NCBI GenBank assembly: GCA_032718475.1 | Contig: JAUCBJ010000147.1 | Coordinates: forward strand, 1 to 64,000 | Direction: 5' to 3' | DNA length: 64,000 nt | From: Nemertoderma westbladi | Lineage: Eukaryota > Xenacoelomorpha > Nemertodermatida > Nemertodermatidae | In this document: positions 1 to 10,960 of the stretch, in pieces | How positions within the stretch are numbered: the first letter of the stretch is position 1 | Layout of the letters: each line of letters begins with the position of its first letter | Made by a program: the position numbers and the translations under genes | The notes under the pieces: model-generated | What the model was told of the DNA's origin: nothing | Seen by the model: the letters and a program-made list of their open reading frames with translations, nothing else | Database searches by the model: none

Positions 1-1110
1 GGAGTCACTGGGTTGTCTACAGTTCCCCAGTCTACCGTTAGAGGGCTAAATGTCTGAGAGTTAACATCTTCTCCAACTTTGTTATTTACAATCCGTTTTG
101 ACTGAAACTTGGTAGGCATCTACTACAGCATAGGCTGTATCTTTACTGAGTCGCAGAGTCGTCTACAATTCCCCAGTCTACCGCTAGAGGGCGATATGTC
201 TGCAAGTTAACGTCTTCTCCAACTTTGTTATTTATAATCCATTTAGACTGAACTTGGTAGGCATCTACTACAGCATAGGCTATATCTTTACTGAGTCGCG
301 CAGAGTTGTCTACAGTACCCGCGTCTGCCGCTAGAGGGCGAAATGTATGAAAGTTAACATCTTCTCCAACTTTGTTATTTACAATCCTTTTAGACTGAAA
401 CTTGGTAGGCATCTACTATAGCATAGGCTATATCTTTGCGGAGTAGTAGAGTCGTCTACAGTTCCACAGTCAGCCGCAAGAGGGCGAATTGTCTGATAGT
501 GAAAACCTCATCCCATTTGGTTCTTTTTAATCCTTTTGAGCTGAAACTTGGCAGGTATCTACTACACCCTAGGCTCTATCTTTACGGAGTTGCAGAGTCC
601 TATACACTTCCCCAGTCTACCGCTAGAGGGTGAAATGTCTGAAAGTTAACATCTTCTCCAACTTTGTTATTTACAAACGGTTTAGACTGAAACTTGGTAG
701 GCATCTACTACAGCATAGACTCTACCTTTACGGAGTCGCAGAGTTGTATACAGTTCCCCTATCTGCTGCTAGAGGGCGAATTGTCTGATAGTGAACACCT
801 CATCCCAATTGGTTCTTTTTAATCCCTTTGAGCTGAAACTTGGCAGGAATCTACTACAGCATATTCTGTATCTTTACGGAGTCCCAGTCTACCGCTAGAA
901 GTCTGAATGTGAACATCTACACCAATTTTGTTATTTACAATCTGTTTAAGCTGAAACTTGAAAGGCAGGCATTTTACTTCAGCATAAACCCCATCTTTAC
1001 CAAACTGCAGCGCCGTCTGCATTTCACCAGTCCGCAGGTAGAGGGTGGATCTGAAAGTGATCATTTTCTGGAAATTTTGTTATTTACAATCTGACTAAAG
1101 TTGAAACTTG
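1..1110. repeat. 146-bp tandem repeat, about 8 copies
   Basis: Directly visible tandem array. The marker GAGGGC or its variant recurs at 41, 187, 334, 480, 626, 772, about 898 and 1041, so the period is 146-147 bp except in the two decayed right-hand units. Each unit has a TACCGCTAGAGGGCG-like core, a GTTATTTACAATC segment and a CTTGGTAGGCATCTACTAC segment. The array runs off the left edge, so its true size is unknown. Small ORFs on both strands are by-products of the repetition. No transposon ends are visible. Confidence 0.9.
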
Positions 1111-1623
1111 ACAGTTATCTCTTATGGGGGTGGTGTTTTATTTAATGATGGTGTCTGTTCCGTATGCAGGTCTCAAATCTCCCACACATATTCATATATC
1201 ATCTGCACGAGCACTAGAAAGCTGTGGCCCGAAGGGCCACAGGCTTTCTAGTATGTGTAGAATTTCTAAACTTTGTTATTCTAATCTTTGATTGAAACCA
1301 CAAACCAGTCTAGCCAATTAAATTTGTATTTCCCCGAGTTTTATAATCGACCGTGTTTACAAAGGTCAGGAAAAATAGGATTACATAAAAGACAATTAAA
1401 CTTTTATTTTTCATATATTATATATAGGCCTACTATTATTTACTTTTCTAAAATCGTTCGAAGGGGAACAACATTGTTGGTATCAGGCACCATACAGTAG
1501 AAATTTCAATGATATCAAACAGTTTAAATTTTTTTGTTTTAATGTGATATCTCAAAGATGTGAAGTTTATCAGTTTTTATTGATACGATCCAGTTATTTT
1601 TCCGAAGAATTCTTCTTGCGCAA
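1111..1623. other. noncoding stretch with one strong hairpin
   Basis: No gene is visible. It holds a near-perfect inverted repeat at 1213-1252: 18-bp arms around GTGGCCC/GGGCCAC with a 3-nt GAA loop and one bulge. The rest is AT-rich. Confidence 0.5.
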
Positions 1624-2288
1624 CTAATCACTACTATCACTACTCAATGTTTCCTGTAATCCATAAGGCCCCCTTGGGCGTTGTGACTCTTGTATCGGAG
1701 GAAATCGTGCTTTTACGGTATTCGATTTGCGAATTTGGGCGGATTGTTGGGGCTCAGCATAACAATATTTTGGATCGAACACCTTTGCCGGATCAATGCG
1801 ATGTGGGATGGAATACTGGCTCTCGTGGCGTAGGGGTTCCGTAAAAGAGCTTGGGTTCCACGGTGGATCTAGGGAAAGATTTCTTTCAAATCGTCTGGAA
1901 ATGTCAGATAAGTTAGATGGACCTGGGTGACTTGTGGCCACAACCTCATTATAATAATAAGGAATATGTATTTCACCTGATGACACTGAGATACTTTGGG
2001 TCTTAATTTCCCGTACAATTTAGGGTAGGTGGATAGCAAAATGTCAAAGAATTCGAAGAAGTTCTCATCAGGACGTCCAAGTAACGCTATAATGAGATTA
2101 GTAATCGTGGTAGCTGTGGTTCTTCTACCCATTGGTGGTCCTTGTATTCTTTCTAGCTGATGACGGGTAAATATATTTTGAGAATACATCCTTTGTAGTA
2201 CTTTGTCTGGATCAAATTCTTCATTGTTAGAAAAGTCAATGAATGTCGCTATACATGTTTGTAAAATTTGTTGCAATTTTTTCTTCAT
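1624..2288 (-). CDS. CARD-domain protein gene, frameshifted (possible pseudogene)
   Basis: Reading from an ATG at 2286-2288, which is preceded directly by an in-frame TGA, the first about 95 residues fit a death-fold CARD. They show the amphipathic helix pattern, a VLQRMYSQNIFTRHQLERI-type helix 2-3 segment, a later TITNLIIALLGR helix, and FFEFFDILL before a closing YGKLR. This frame then runs into nonsense after about residue 100. An open Ser/Pro/Arg-rich frame of about 120 codons continues from about 1986 down to a TAG at 1624, one frame over. One indel near 1986-1995 would link the two, giving about 250 aa. CARDs are homotypic adaptors in apoptosis and innate immune signalling; no partner domain (caspase, kinase, NACHT) is visible. 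It is intronless. It may be a decayed gene, an allele with a frameshift, or a sequencing error. The CARD call is from fold pattern only. Confidence 0.6.
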
Positions 2289-2439
2289 TTCTCAATGTAA
2301 TAAGAGTTCAGTTCCTACGACGGGTGGTTTCTTCGGTGCTTCAATTGTAACTTTTTTTACTTATACAGTAGTACTGTTTGTGTACCTACCAGCCTACGTG
2401 CTATTGCTATTGACTGTACACACCACCCCCTAATAAACC

Positions 2440-4505
2440 AACTTTTTCAATATTTGCTCCCATCATCCCTAAGTATTTTTTTATTTCAATAATTTCTACG
2501 AACTTTGGCATTGTTTCTTACTGCTGCTGGTGTCAAGTAAATTTTTTCAGATAAATTTCAGATTCGGACAGCATTATCATTAGCTTTAGCATCTTAATCT
2601 GCGAATTCAAATATGAAAACCACTATCGATTCGCCGATAATTGCCAATTACAGTAGAAATATTAAAATGTCTTATTTTATGACGTAAATCCGTGTATTTA
2701 CTGGGGCTCCGTACTAAATAGGCCTACATGGATTTACGTCAGAAAATAAGACATTTTATTTTAAAAATTCATTTACTTTATCCGCAAAAATCCGGACATA
2801 AAAGACTTTTATTCTTGAATTGTTACTTTTTTCGCTCGAATTTAGACCAAAATCGGGTGAAAAAGGATTGTATTGACTTTTTTCCCGGCGAAAAAATTAA
2901 AATAATATATTTTTGGTGGAATTTCTTAAATTTTATTAAATGTGCTCAAAGAGCATTGACGTACGAAAGGTTTGCACGTATTTTATGCAAAATCCATGCA
3001 CGCACTCAAAAGTTATTGCAACTTTAGTGTCTGCGCGGCGTACTCCAAAACGGAACTCAATATCCAATATTGGTTTATCTTGTTAAGCGGCTCTCTAATT
3101 ACGTAATAAATATTCGAGAACAACACTAAATTATTTAACGTTGAGTAAAGCAGCATCAGGAATTGAATAGTACTGTAGGCCTACAGTAATTTGAATTGCA
3201 GTAACTATGAAAGCAATATAGTATAATACTATAGTTCAATTTATTTTGTACCACTATATCTCTGTCAGTCTGTACGTTTTATTAAAGAATTTAGCAACAA
3301 AAAAGTACCAATTTAAAAATAAAATTAATTACATGGGGAAAAAAACGTAGAACATTTTTTTTTTCAATATTCTCTCAATATTTTTCAAATTAACCTCGCT
3401 GACGCTCGGTAAATAAAATTCCTCGAGAATAGTGAAAAAAAAGTTCTACTTTTTTCCCATGTAATAAATAATTATTTTGTTCGCATATGCGGACAAAAAA
3501 GTAATTATCCAATCAAAATTCCAAAAATGCTGTTTTAAATTAATTATACAATCAACGATCTAGAAGATTTTTCTGTTGATTTCGCATTATTTATTCTAGA
3601 TAAGTAATTACGATGGTAATTATTAATAAATTTAGCAATAAAAAGTTTAGTTGTAGGATCTTTTGAACAAGTAGCTAGTTTAATTAAATTTTTGGTATGA
3701 TTATTTGATATTTGATTAACGTTCTGGAATATCACCTTCACTAATCATTAGTCATTAAGTAGTATTATTAGTAATATAATATTATAATATAATAATTAAT
3801 AATATTTATTAGTCATATTATTACTCAGTATTAATTATCCGGTATTACTTATACTACACAGTATAACTAATTAATAGTAGCTAGTATTATTTAATTACAC
3901 AATGGCGCAGAATTGACAACAAATTTGCGATAACTTTGTTACTTCTAATTCAAAAGGGAATATTTTAAAGAAATATTAAATGGTATCTACTAGGGTGTGC
4001 TCAATGTACCTTCAATTTCCAATAATTGTATTTAGTATTATTCATAATTAATATTAGAATATTCTAAATATGGGTTGATTTTGGGCAAAACGCCGTTTTT
4101 GCGTAGAAAAGGTGAATTTTTAAAAGAAAACAACATCTTCTACAAAAATAAATCATTGTTGTCCTCTTTTTAATCCACATTTCATCGAAATAGTAGAATG
4201 GAATTTATTCCTCGGCTACGCGTCGGGAACAAATGTGGAACAAACGGGAACAAATGTGCACATTCTACTATTCCTAAAAATACCGGACAAAAATATAGTA
4301 CCGATACTTTCTTTTTGTAAAATAAATAGTTATTAATTGTTTGGAATACATTTTTTGTCGTAGCACAACTTAATATCTTCATACTAAGTTACTTAATTTT
4401 TAGTTATTTTTTATATTTTTTAATAAATTAATTAAGTTTTAAAATGTTTTAACTTTGGTGTTTTTTTAAGTGCTATTTTATTTAAAGTTTTTTTTTACCT
4501 CAGGC
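2440..4505. other. AT-rich noncoding DNA with fold-back repeats
   Basis: No gene is supported. Two fold-back structures stand out. One is at 2664-2757, with two 31-nt arms differing at about two positions (AAAATGTCTTATTTT...ACGTAAATCC). The other is at about 3329-3465, with arms starting ATTACATGGG and ending CCCATGTAAT. Both resemble MITE-like elements without coding capacity. The rest is AT-rich low-complexity sequence. Confidence 0.6.
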
Positions 4506-4594
4506 CGACTAATATGTAGGCCCACTAATATGTAGGCCCACTAATATATAGGCCCACTAATATGTAGGCCCACTAATATGTAGGCCCACTAATA
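4506..4594. repeat. 16-bp tandem repeat, about 6 copies
   Basis: The unit CACTAATATGTAGGCC repeats head to tail about six times with few changes (one GACTAAT, one ATATATAGG) and ends at an ACCGGTA palindrome. Confidence 0.9.
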
Positions 4595-5037
4595 CCGGTA
4601 GGTCAAACCAATGATTTATTTGAATTTAGAACTGTACGAGCGTCAAGATCATTATTGTATAGTGCCCTATATAAATTTGATATTTTTTATTATTATTAGG
4701 CGTCCTAAAAAAAAAAACTTAAAAAAAATATTATGATATTCATAAACATTTCCCTAAACTCTTCTCACGATTATCACAGCGCAGCGAGAAATAAAAATGG
4801 TTGGGAATGAATCCAGTAAATTGCTAAACAATGAGGGGCCACTCAAGAATAACAATTATAAATATATTAAAATATCATTAAATAAATAGCACCCGTAACA
4901 AGACCAGAGTTACAGACCTGAGAGTATCCCGCAACATTTTGCTGACCCCCTGATACGAGGAATTTTTGTTTCAGACACAAGATACAGGCCTACACCATAA
5001 AATGTGCCCCGTGAGGATGGCTCAACAGTAGGCCTAC

Positions 5038-5811
5038 TTGGACGGATCCAAAAATTGGATGTTGGACGGATCCAAGAATTGGATGTTGGACGGATCCAAG
5101 AATTGGATGTTGGACGTATACAATAGTTGGATGTTGGACGGATCAAATAATTGGATGTTGGACGGATCAAATAATTGGATGTTGGACGTATACAATAGTT
5201 GGATGTTGGACGGATCCAAGAATTGTATGTTGGACGTATACAATAGTTGGATGTTGGACGGATCAAATAATTGGATGTTGGACGGATCAAATAATTGGAT
5301 GTTGGACGTATACAATAGTTGGATGTTGGACGGATCCAAGAATTGTATGTTGGACGTATACAATAGTTGGATGTTGGACGGATCAAATAATTGGATGTTG
5401 GACGGATCAAATAATTGGATGTTGGACGTATACAATAGTTGGATGTTGGACGGATCAAATAATTGGATGTTGGACGGATCAAATAATTGGATGTTGGACG
5501 TATACAATAGTTGGATGTTGGACGGATCAAATAATTGGATGTTGGACGTATACAATAGTTGGATGTTGGACGGATCAAATAATTGGATGTTGGACGGATC
5601 AAATAATTGGATGTTGGACGTATACAATAGTTGGATGTTGGACGGATCAAATAATTGGATGTTGGACGGATCAAATAATTGGATGTTAGACGTATACAAT
5701 AGTTGGATGTTGGACGGATCAAATAATTGGATGTTGGACGTATACAATAGTTGGATGTTGGACGGATCAAATAATTGGATGTTGGACGATATCCAAGAAT
5801 TGGATGTCCTT
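5038..5811. repeat. 24-bp minisatellite with three unit types, about 32 copies
   Basis: All units share a half ending TTGGATGTTGGAC. The variable half is GGATCCAAGA (A), GTATACAATAG (B) or GGATCAAATAA (C). Order from the left: A A A B C C B A' B C C B A' B C C B C C B C B C C B C C B C B C, where A' has TTGTATG. Because 24 is a multiple of three and the unit lacks stops in several frames, ORFs of 237-286 codons arise on both strands. These are artefacts of the repetition. Confidence 0.95.
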
Positions 5812-5904
5812 ATTTCTCACACGTGTTTCCGTGTTTGTTTGTTTGTACACACAACTTCTTGCACTTAATGTTAATGGAATTGGATGAAACTTTGATGATA
5901 GGTT

Positions 5905-6300
5905 CATTATCGGACCTAGTTGCGAGGGACCTGTTGGTTGCCTTGCAGGTTGCATAGGTTGCATAGCAACCTGTTTGGTTGCATAGGTTGCATAGCAACC
6001 TGTTGGGTTGCTATGCAACAGTGAAATTTATTCTAGATCATAACTAGATCTATATATATACTATTCTATACAAGGCTGCCTAATAACGAAAAACGAAAGA
6101 AACATTGGGCAAAGCTGTACAATTATTGTATGTAAAATAATCACTGTTTGTAGGAAATGTATCTTATTCTCACACAATTCTAAACGAAATAAAGCAAATT
6201 TTGCAGAAAGCATGTCCAATAGATGCTCCCTAGGCAACCAACAGCTCCCTCGCAACCAAAACCTTGCATACACAACTAGGTCCGAGGTCCGATGCTAGCT
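5905..6300. repeat. inverted-repeat block with GTTGC/GCAAC palindromes
   Basis: The left edge (5909-5950, with CGGACCTAGTTGCGAGGGA) is matched in inverted, slightly longer form at about 6226-6290 (TCCCTCGCAACCAAAACC, then ACTAGGTCCG). Inside, 5948-6018 carries two copies of GGTTGCATAGGTTGCATAGC followed by a third GCTATGCAAC half. A MITE-like or fold-back element is the simplest reading. No ORF with coding character is present. Confidence 0.55.
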
Positions 6301-6479
6301 ATATTTATTTCAAAAATATTTACATTTATATTATATTATAATTATAATATATTATTATATTTATATTTATTGCAAAAATTGAAAATGAGGGTATGAGGTT
6401 ATCACCTGAGACGATACTTAGCATCGTCTATTCATTCGCTGCAAACGACTCGTATCGCCGACGCGAGGCAATCCTAATA

Positions 6480-6993
6480 TAAGAGAGAGGAGGAGAATCA
6501 AAGAAACGTATTTCTCAGGAAACTATAGCTGACTGGTATAATTATATTCGAGAAATAGTCGCAATTAGATTTCTAAAAGAGCAGGAGGAACTAGGTCCAA
6601 TAGGTGGAGAAGGGGAGACAGTCCAGGTCGATGAGAGTGTAAGTTCGGGAAACGAAAATTTAATAACGGATGGGCACTGGGTCATGGGTGGGAATGATCG
6701 AAGACAATTCAGAGGATATCCGCCTAATAACTTGTCCAAACAACAAACGAAGTGCAATCGAGCTGGCACCAATAATTCAAAGATATATTAAACCGGGAAC
6801 TACCATCATAACCGACATGTGGAAGGCTTACGATGACCTTGGAACATTGGGCTATACTCATAAAGTAGTCAACCATAGAGTGACAAAATAAACCCATTTA
6901 TAGCCAAAGACGGTACTCACACAAACAGAATAGAGGGCAGAGGCTTAATGGAGGCCTGCAAAGGACTATTTCAGAATATTGAAAATTAGAAGA
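6480..6993 (+). pseudogene. decayed Merlin/IS1016-type (ISXO2-like) DDE transposase
   Basis: Three frames together cover the core of an IS1595/ISXO2-like transposase, the family of eukaryotic Merlin transposons. About 6490-6690 encodes ISQETIADWYNYIREIV followed by VQVDES, the first catalytic Asp. About 6690-6888 encodes RSAIELAPIIQRYIKPGTTI then TDMWKAYDDLG, the second Asp, and VNHRV. About 6885-6987 encodes DGTHTNRIEGRG, the conserved THTNxIEG around the catalytic Glu, and ends in TAG. At least two frameshifts separate these parts, so the copy is dead. The N-terminal zinc ribbon is not visible. Animal repeats surround it on both sides, which argues against bacterial contamination. Confidence 0.75.
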
Positions 6994-7011
6994 GTCTGCG
7001 AGGATTGTGAA

Positions 7012-7400
7012 CAAGAGCTGAATATGGTTGGTGATGAGTTGCGTGCTAAAACAGAAGTCGTAAATAAAGAGCCTGAATGTGGTTGGTGATGAGTTGCGTG
7101 CTAAAACAGAAGTCGTAAATAAAGAGCCTGAATGTGGTTGGTGATGAGTTGCGTGCTAAAACAGGAGTCGTAAATAAAGAGCCTGAATGTAGTTGGTGAT
7201 GAGTTGCGCGCTAAAACAGGAGTCGTAAATAAAGAGGAGCCTGAATGTAGTTGGTGATGAGTTGCGCGCTAAAACAGGAGTCGTAAATAAAGAGGAGCCT
7301 GAATGTAGTTGGTGATGAGTTGCGAGCTAAAACAGGAGTCGTAAATAAAGAGGAGCCTGAATGTGGTTGGTGATGAGTTGCGTGCTAAAACAGGAGTTGA
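7012..7400. repeat. 55/58-bp tandem repeat, 7 copies
   Basis: The unit GAGCCTGAATGTGGTTGGTG...GTCGTAAATAAA is 55 bp in the first copies and 58 bp after a GAG insertion in the later ones. Seven copies start around 7015, directly downstream of the transposase relic, and may be part of the same dead element. Confidence 0.9.
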
Positions 7401-8370
7401 AAATTTCCTGAAAATCTTAACGAATACTTGTGGAGACGTCAGATACGTAAGGGAAAATTGAATGGATTCAATGAATTATTAAAAGGCAATTAAATGCAAA
7501 TATCCAATGGATTAACAAACTTTTTCATTTCATTTCACTTTCACAAAACTCTTTCATTCATATCAATTTAAATGTATTATATTTGTTTTAACATAATTTA
7601 TATTGTATATTATTTTAAATATACTAACGATTTTAAAATCTCAAAAAAAAAATATTTTATTTACTTGCTATTTTAAATTAAAAAACTAGCTATACGTTCT
7701 AGAACATAATATTTTTTACTTTATTTATGTTCTAGAATAGTATATTTTACTTGTCTATTGTTCTAGAACTCTTCAACGTTGCCATAGTAACAATAATGAC
7801 ATACGTTTTTTTTCTTTTTTTATATTGGTGAATGTTCTGGATCATTAGCAGATATTTTTTTAATGGTAGTTAGTGTTTTTTTTTAAATATCAAGCTAGTA
7901 TTTTTTGTATTACCTAGCTATTATTTTTTCAAATTAAAAAAAAAATTTTAATTTTATATACCGGTTACTGAAATTTATTAAAATAACTAATGTAAATGTA
8001 CTATCTACTAAAAGGCACTATAAATTGTTTTTTTTAATAGCTAGCTAGTACGGTACCGGTAGGTATATTTTGAAATTATAAAAACATATAAAAACAAAAA
8101 AAAAAAACGAAAAAAACACTAGCTACCTTTATAAATAATATCTACTAATGTTCTAGAGCACTTACCAACAACAAAAATCCGAAAAAAATTAATATTTTGA
8201 TAATTTTAAAAAATACTAGCTAATAAAAAAAACACTAGCTACCATAAACAAATATCTAGTAATGTTCCAGAACATTCACCAATATCAATACAGACAACAA
8301 TAACACCAATAAAATCACAAAGGATCTTACAAATTTGCTGTATATACTTTACTAATACCGGTTATACATA
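7401..8370. other. AT-rich noncoding DNA with TTCTAGAA palindromes
   Basis: No coding pattern. GTTCTAGAAC or close variants occur near 7697, 7727, 7762, 8150 and 8266, among long A/T runs. Confidence 0.5.
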
Positions 8371-8374
8371 CTAT

Positions 8375-8480
8375 AGGCCTACTAGTACCCACAAGATAGC
8401 ATGTAAAAAGCTATACTAGTACCCACAAGATAGCATGTACAAAGCTATACTAGTACCCACAAGATAGCATGTACAAATAG
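8375..8480. repeat. 34-bp tandem repeat, 3 copies
   Basis: ACTAGTACCCACAAGATAGC followed by ATGTAMAAAGCTAT is repeated three times. A single further copy lies at about 12,085-12,128 and its duplicate near 26,537, so the unit is dispersed as well as tandem. Confidence 0.85.
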
Positions 8481-8904
8481 TCGAGTAGACGCTTGGTACA
8501 TTTTACTGACGAACCGTTCTCCGGCGTATGACTGCAATTTTATTTGCTCATGATGTTGTTCCACATTATAACAATACATTTTCGCTATAAAGACTTTGGG
8601 AAAGGTTGAGCAATTTTTTTATTGCCGTTTGTTTGGAGGATAAAATCATAACAAAATTACCAAAAAAATGTTAATCTCTGTAGAGAATGTGTTAGCAACA
8701 ACATTAAACATTCTAGAATATTATGTTTTTATGATTCAAAACATTGCAGTAATAAGTTACATTTAGGCAATGAAAATGACCTTAAAGAGAGTTGGAGGCG
8801 ACGAGTGCTTTGACTAAAATAATTAAAAAATATTGTGATTAATAGTGACATTTAGTTTTGAGAAAGATTGCCTTATCTGGATCTACCACCTTATGTAAGG
8901 CGAT

Positions 8905-9095
8905 AGATCCAAAAAATCCAAAAGTTTGAAACGCTAGAAAAATGCAGCGATAGCAATATGAGAAAGGCCATTTGCGAAACAAGATTGCCACGATACGAAG
9001 AATTAGCTGGAAATGATTTGGGAGATGGTGAGCTTGAAGACCTAACTATTTTGGGAACCCGATTCTATCGAAGTTGTTACGTCAATTTTAAAGGT
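8905..9095 (+). pseudogene. degenerate coding fragment, family unknown
   Basis: A short open stretch reads like real protein: EKCSDSNMRKAICETRL, then acidic residues, then TRFYRSCYVNF. A YHxxCY-like signature is common in uncharacterised transposon-associated or zinc-binding proteins of marine animals, but that resemblance is from memory and weak. No start, stop or partner exon can be set. Confidence 0.25.
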
Positions 9096-9334
9096 AATAT
9101 ACTTAATGTACACCACCATTTAATATATAGAATATTGTATAATACTTATATTTAAAAAGATTTGTATTTTCGCTTTACAATTGTTGTTGGAAAAGAATTT
9201 TAAAACGTCTCCATCACCACGGCCCTATCAAGCATTATTTATCATTTTATAATACTTTTTATGTAGCTATTTTTAAGTTTTGATACATATAAATGTTCTG
9301 GAACATATTGCCGTTACCCAACATTTATACAATT

Positions 9335-9406
9335 ATTACATTACATTACATTACATTACATTACATTACATTACATTACATTACATTACATTACATTACA
9401 TTACAT
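9335..9406. repeat. (TTACA)n microsatellite
   Basis: About 14 uninterrupted copies of TTACA. The small threonine/leucine/histidine-rich ORFs across it are artefacts. Confidence 0.95.
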
Positions 9407-9534
9407 ATAATACAATTATATTATTGTATTTTTTTTTTAATATTTCAGATTTTATTTATTTATTTTAAAATATGGCAGATTTTTTTTGTTATGATAGAAA
9501 TATTTTTTCAACCTTATTTGTTTATAACATAGGC

Positions 9535-10790
9535 CTATATAAAAAAAAATGTGAATAAAACGCAACATAAAAGAGCAACATTCTCTATGTGAGGCCTAAT
9601 CCTATATAGAATTATTTTATTGTATATTTTGGCAGCTACCACAAGCAGACAGATCCCACGATAGTTTGTTGGTATGCCGAGGTCTCCTTTCTTGGGGAGA
9701 GGCTTTAGTTGACCTTTAGTCCAAATTGGTGGTGGCTTTTCCCCTTTTAACATCCGGTTGCAAACATTCAATAATGGTCTATTTAGCACTCCGGTTTTCC
9801 ATACCTCCGCTGGGATTTCATCTAATCCACTCGCTTTATTATTGGACATGCTTTTAATGCTTCTTTGGAGTTCGGCAGGTGCCTAGTTGTTTAGCTTTCT
9901 CAAGTGTTGATGTTTTCGGCTGTTGGTTGTTCAGTTTTTACTTTGGAGTAGGAGTATCTTAACATCTTCTCTCTTGCGATTTTGAACTTCTACTGTGTGT
10001 AAGCTTCCTTTACTGCATTATTGTCAGTTCTGAGTTTCTCCCAGTCATAGTTGATTCGCTTGCTTGTCCTGAGTTTACTGGCTCTCAAACTGAGTCTGAG
10101 CTCTGCAGTCTGGTCTGGTCCGAACAAATTAGGTTGAACGAGCTGACTACTGTATGCCTCGCAGTTAAATGTCCATCCTTACTCTTTTAGAATGAGGTGT
10201 TTGTTTGTAGGTATCAATGACTTTATAAGCCCTTTCAAATCTTTTAGTCCTTGACTGCTTGTTCTGTCTCTGATGCATTATTGGTTGGATTGTAGCAACA
10301 CATTGCTGTTGTCTTGTGATTCCCACCAAAAATGTTGTAATTATAATAGTTTATGATCCTGGAATTTTTTTATTCGATGGGGTTTAGTGTCAGAAGTGTA
10401 AATGGACTTAGGAGAATTCATACTCAACCAATTGAAACTTTGACCGAATTGCTTTCTGCTGAATTTGCAGACTGGAAGTGGATGGACGTTATAAACGTCC
10501 ATTTCAAATGTCATTCATTATACTTGATGGCAATGTCTCATGACTAATCTGATATTCTTGAATACAAATGATGTCGATGTAATATTCCATTGCCAGAGCT
10601 GCAATAATGTTTGCTAAGCAGTTTTAGAGTGCGTGCGTTCATTGTAGCAATATTTAGTGTCTTTCTAAGTTTCAACAGGTTGGTTCTCATTCTGCTCGAC
10701 CTTCTTTCATTCACTGGGGTCGATAAAATGAGTACCTGTTGAATTACTGGGAACAAACCTTGGGATACGAGTAGCACCAGTCATACCTTC
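9535..10790 (-). pseudogene. decayed RTE-like LINE (endonuclease and reverse transcriptase fragments)
   Basis: Read on the minus strand, the N-terminal end lies at about 10,780-10,600, with RKTLNIATMNARTLK and then AALAMEYYIDIICIQE, typical of an exonuclease-endonuclease-phosphatase domain start. A broken linker follows (about 10,260-9,950; SKRINYDWEKLRTD). Then comes a reverse transcriptase start at 9849-9535 with NKASGLDEIPAEVWKTG, PLPKKGDL and NYRGICLL. Several frameshifts and stops separate the parts, and the RT palm and 3' end are missing. The left breakpoint of the tandem duplication (10,532-10,534) cuts this LINE, so only its 5' part is repeated at 24,987-25,240. Confidence 0.75.
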
Positions 10791-10829
10791 AGGTAGCAGC
10801 TACTGAAGAGGGAGACAGAAGCATATTCC

Positions 10830-10960
10830 AGTGGCACGTTATTCTAACCAAAATGATAAACGAAAGTCAACAGAACAGGTTACAGTTTTATTTTTGGGAG
10901 TAACCAGCTGTTATTTGCGTCGATTTTTCCCTGGAGAGGGATGAATTTAGATTGCGACTA
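10830..10960. repeat. dispersed repeat with TTCTAACCAAAA core
   Basis: This block (TTATTCTAACCAAAATGAT, then ACGAAAGTCAA and later CAGCTGTTATTTGCG) has diverged relatives at about 12,128-12,190, 12,498-12,590, 55,249-55,320 and 63,697-63,820, plus duplicates near 25,285, 26,580 and 26,950. The 63.7-kb copy matches over about 110 bp. It is an unclassified interspersed family with no visible ends or coding capacity. Confidence 0.6.

Noticed and set aside
4910-5868. Overlapping ORFs of 237-286 codons on both strands
   Set aside because: They are produced by the 24-bp minisatellite, whose unit length is a multiple of three and lacks stops in several frames.
6480-6993. Bacterial insertion sequence or contamination
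   Set aside because: Merlin transposons are eukaryotic relatives of IS1016/IS1595, the copy is frameshifted, and animal-type repeats flank it on both sides.
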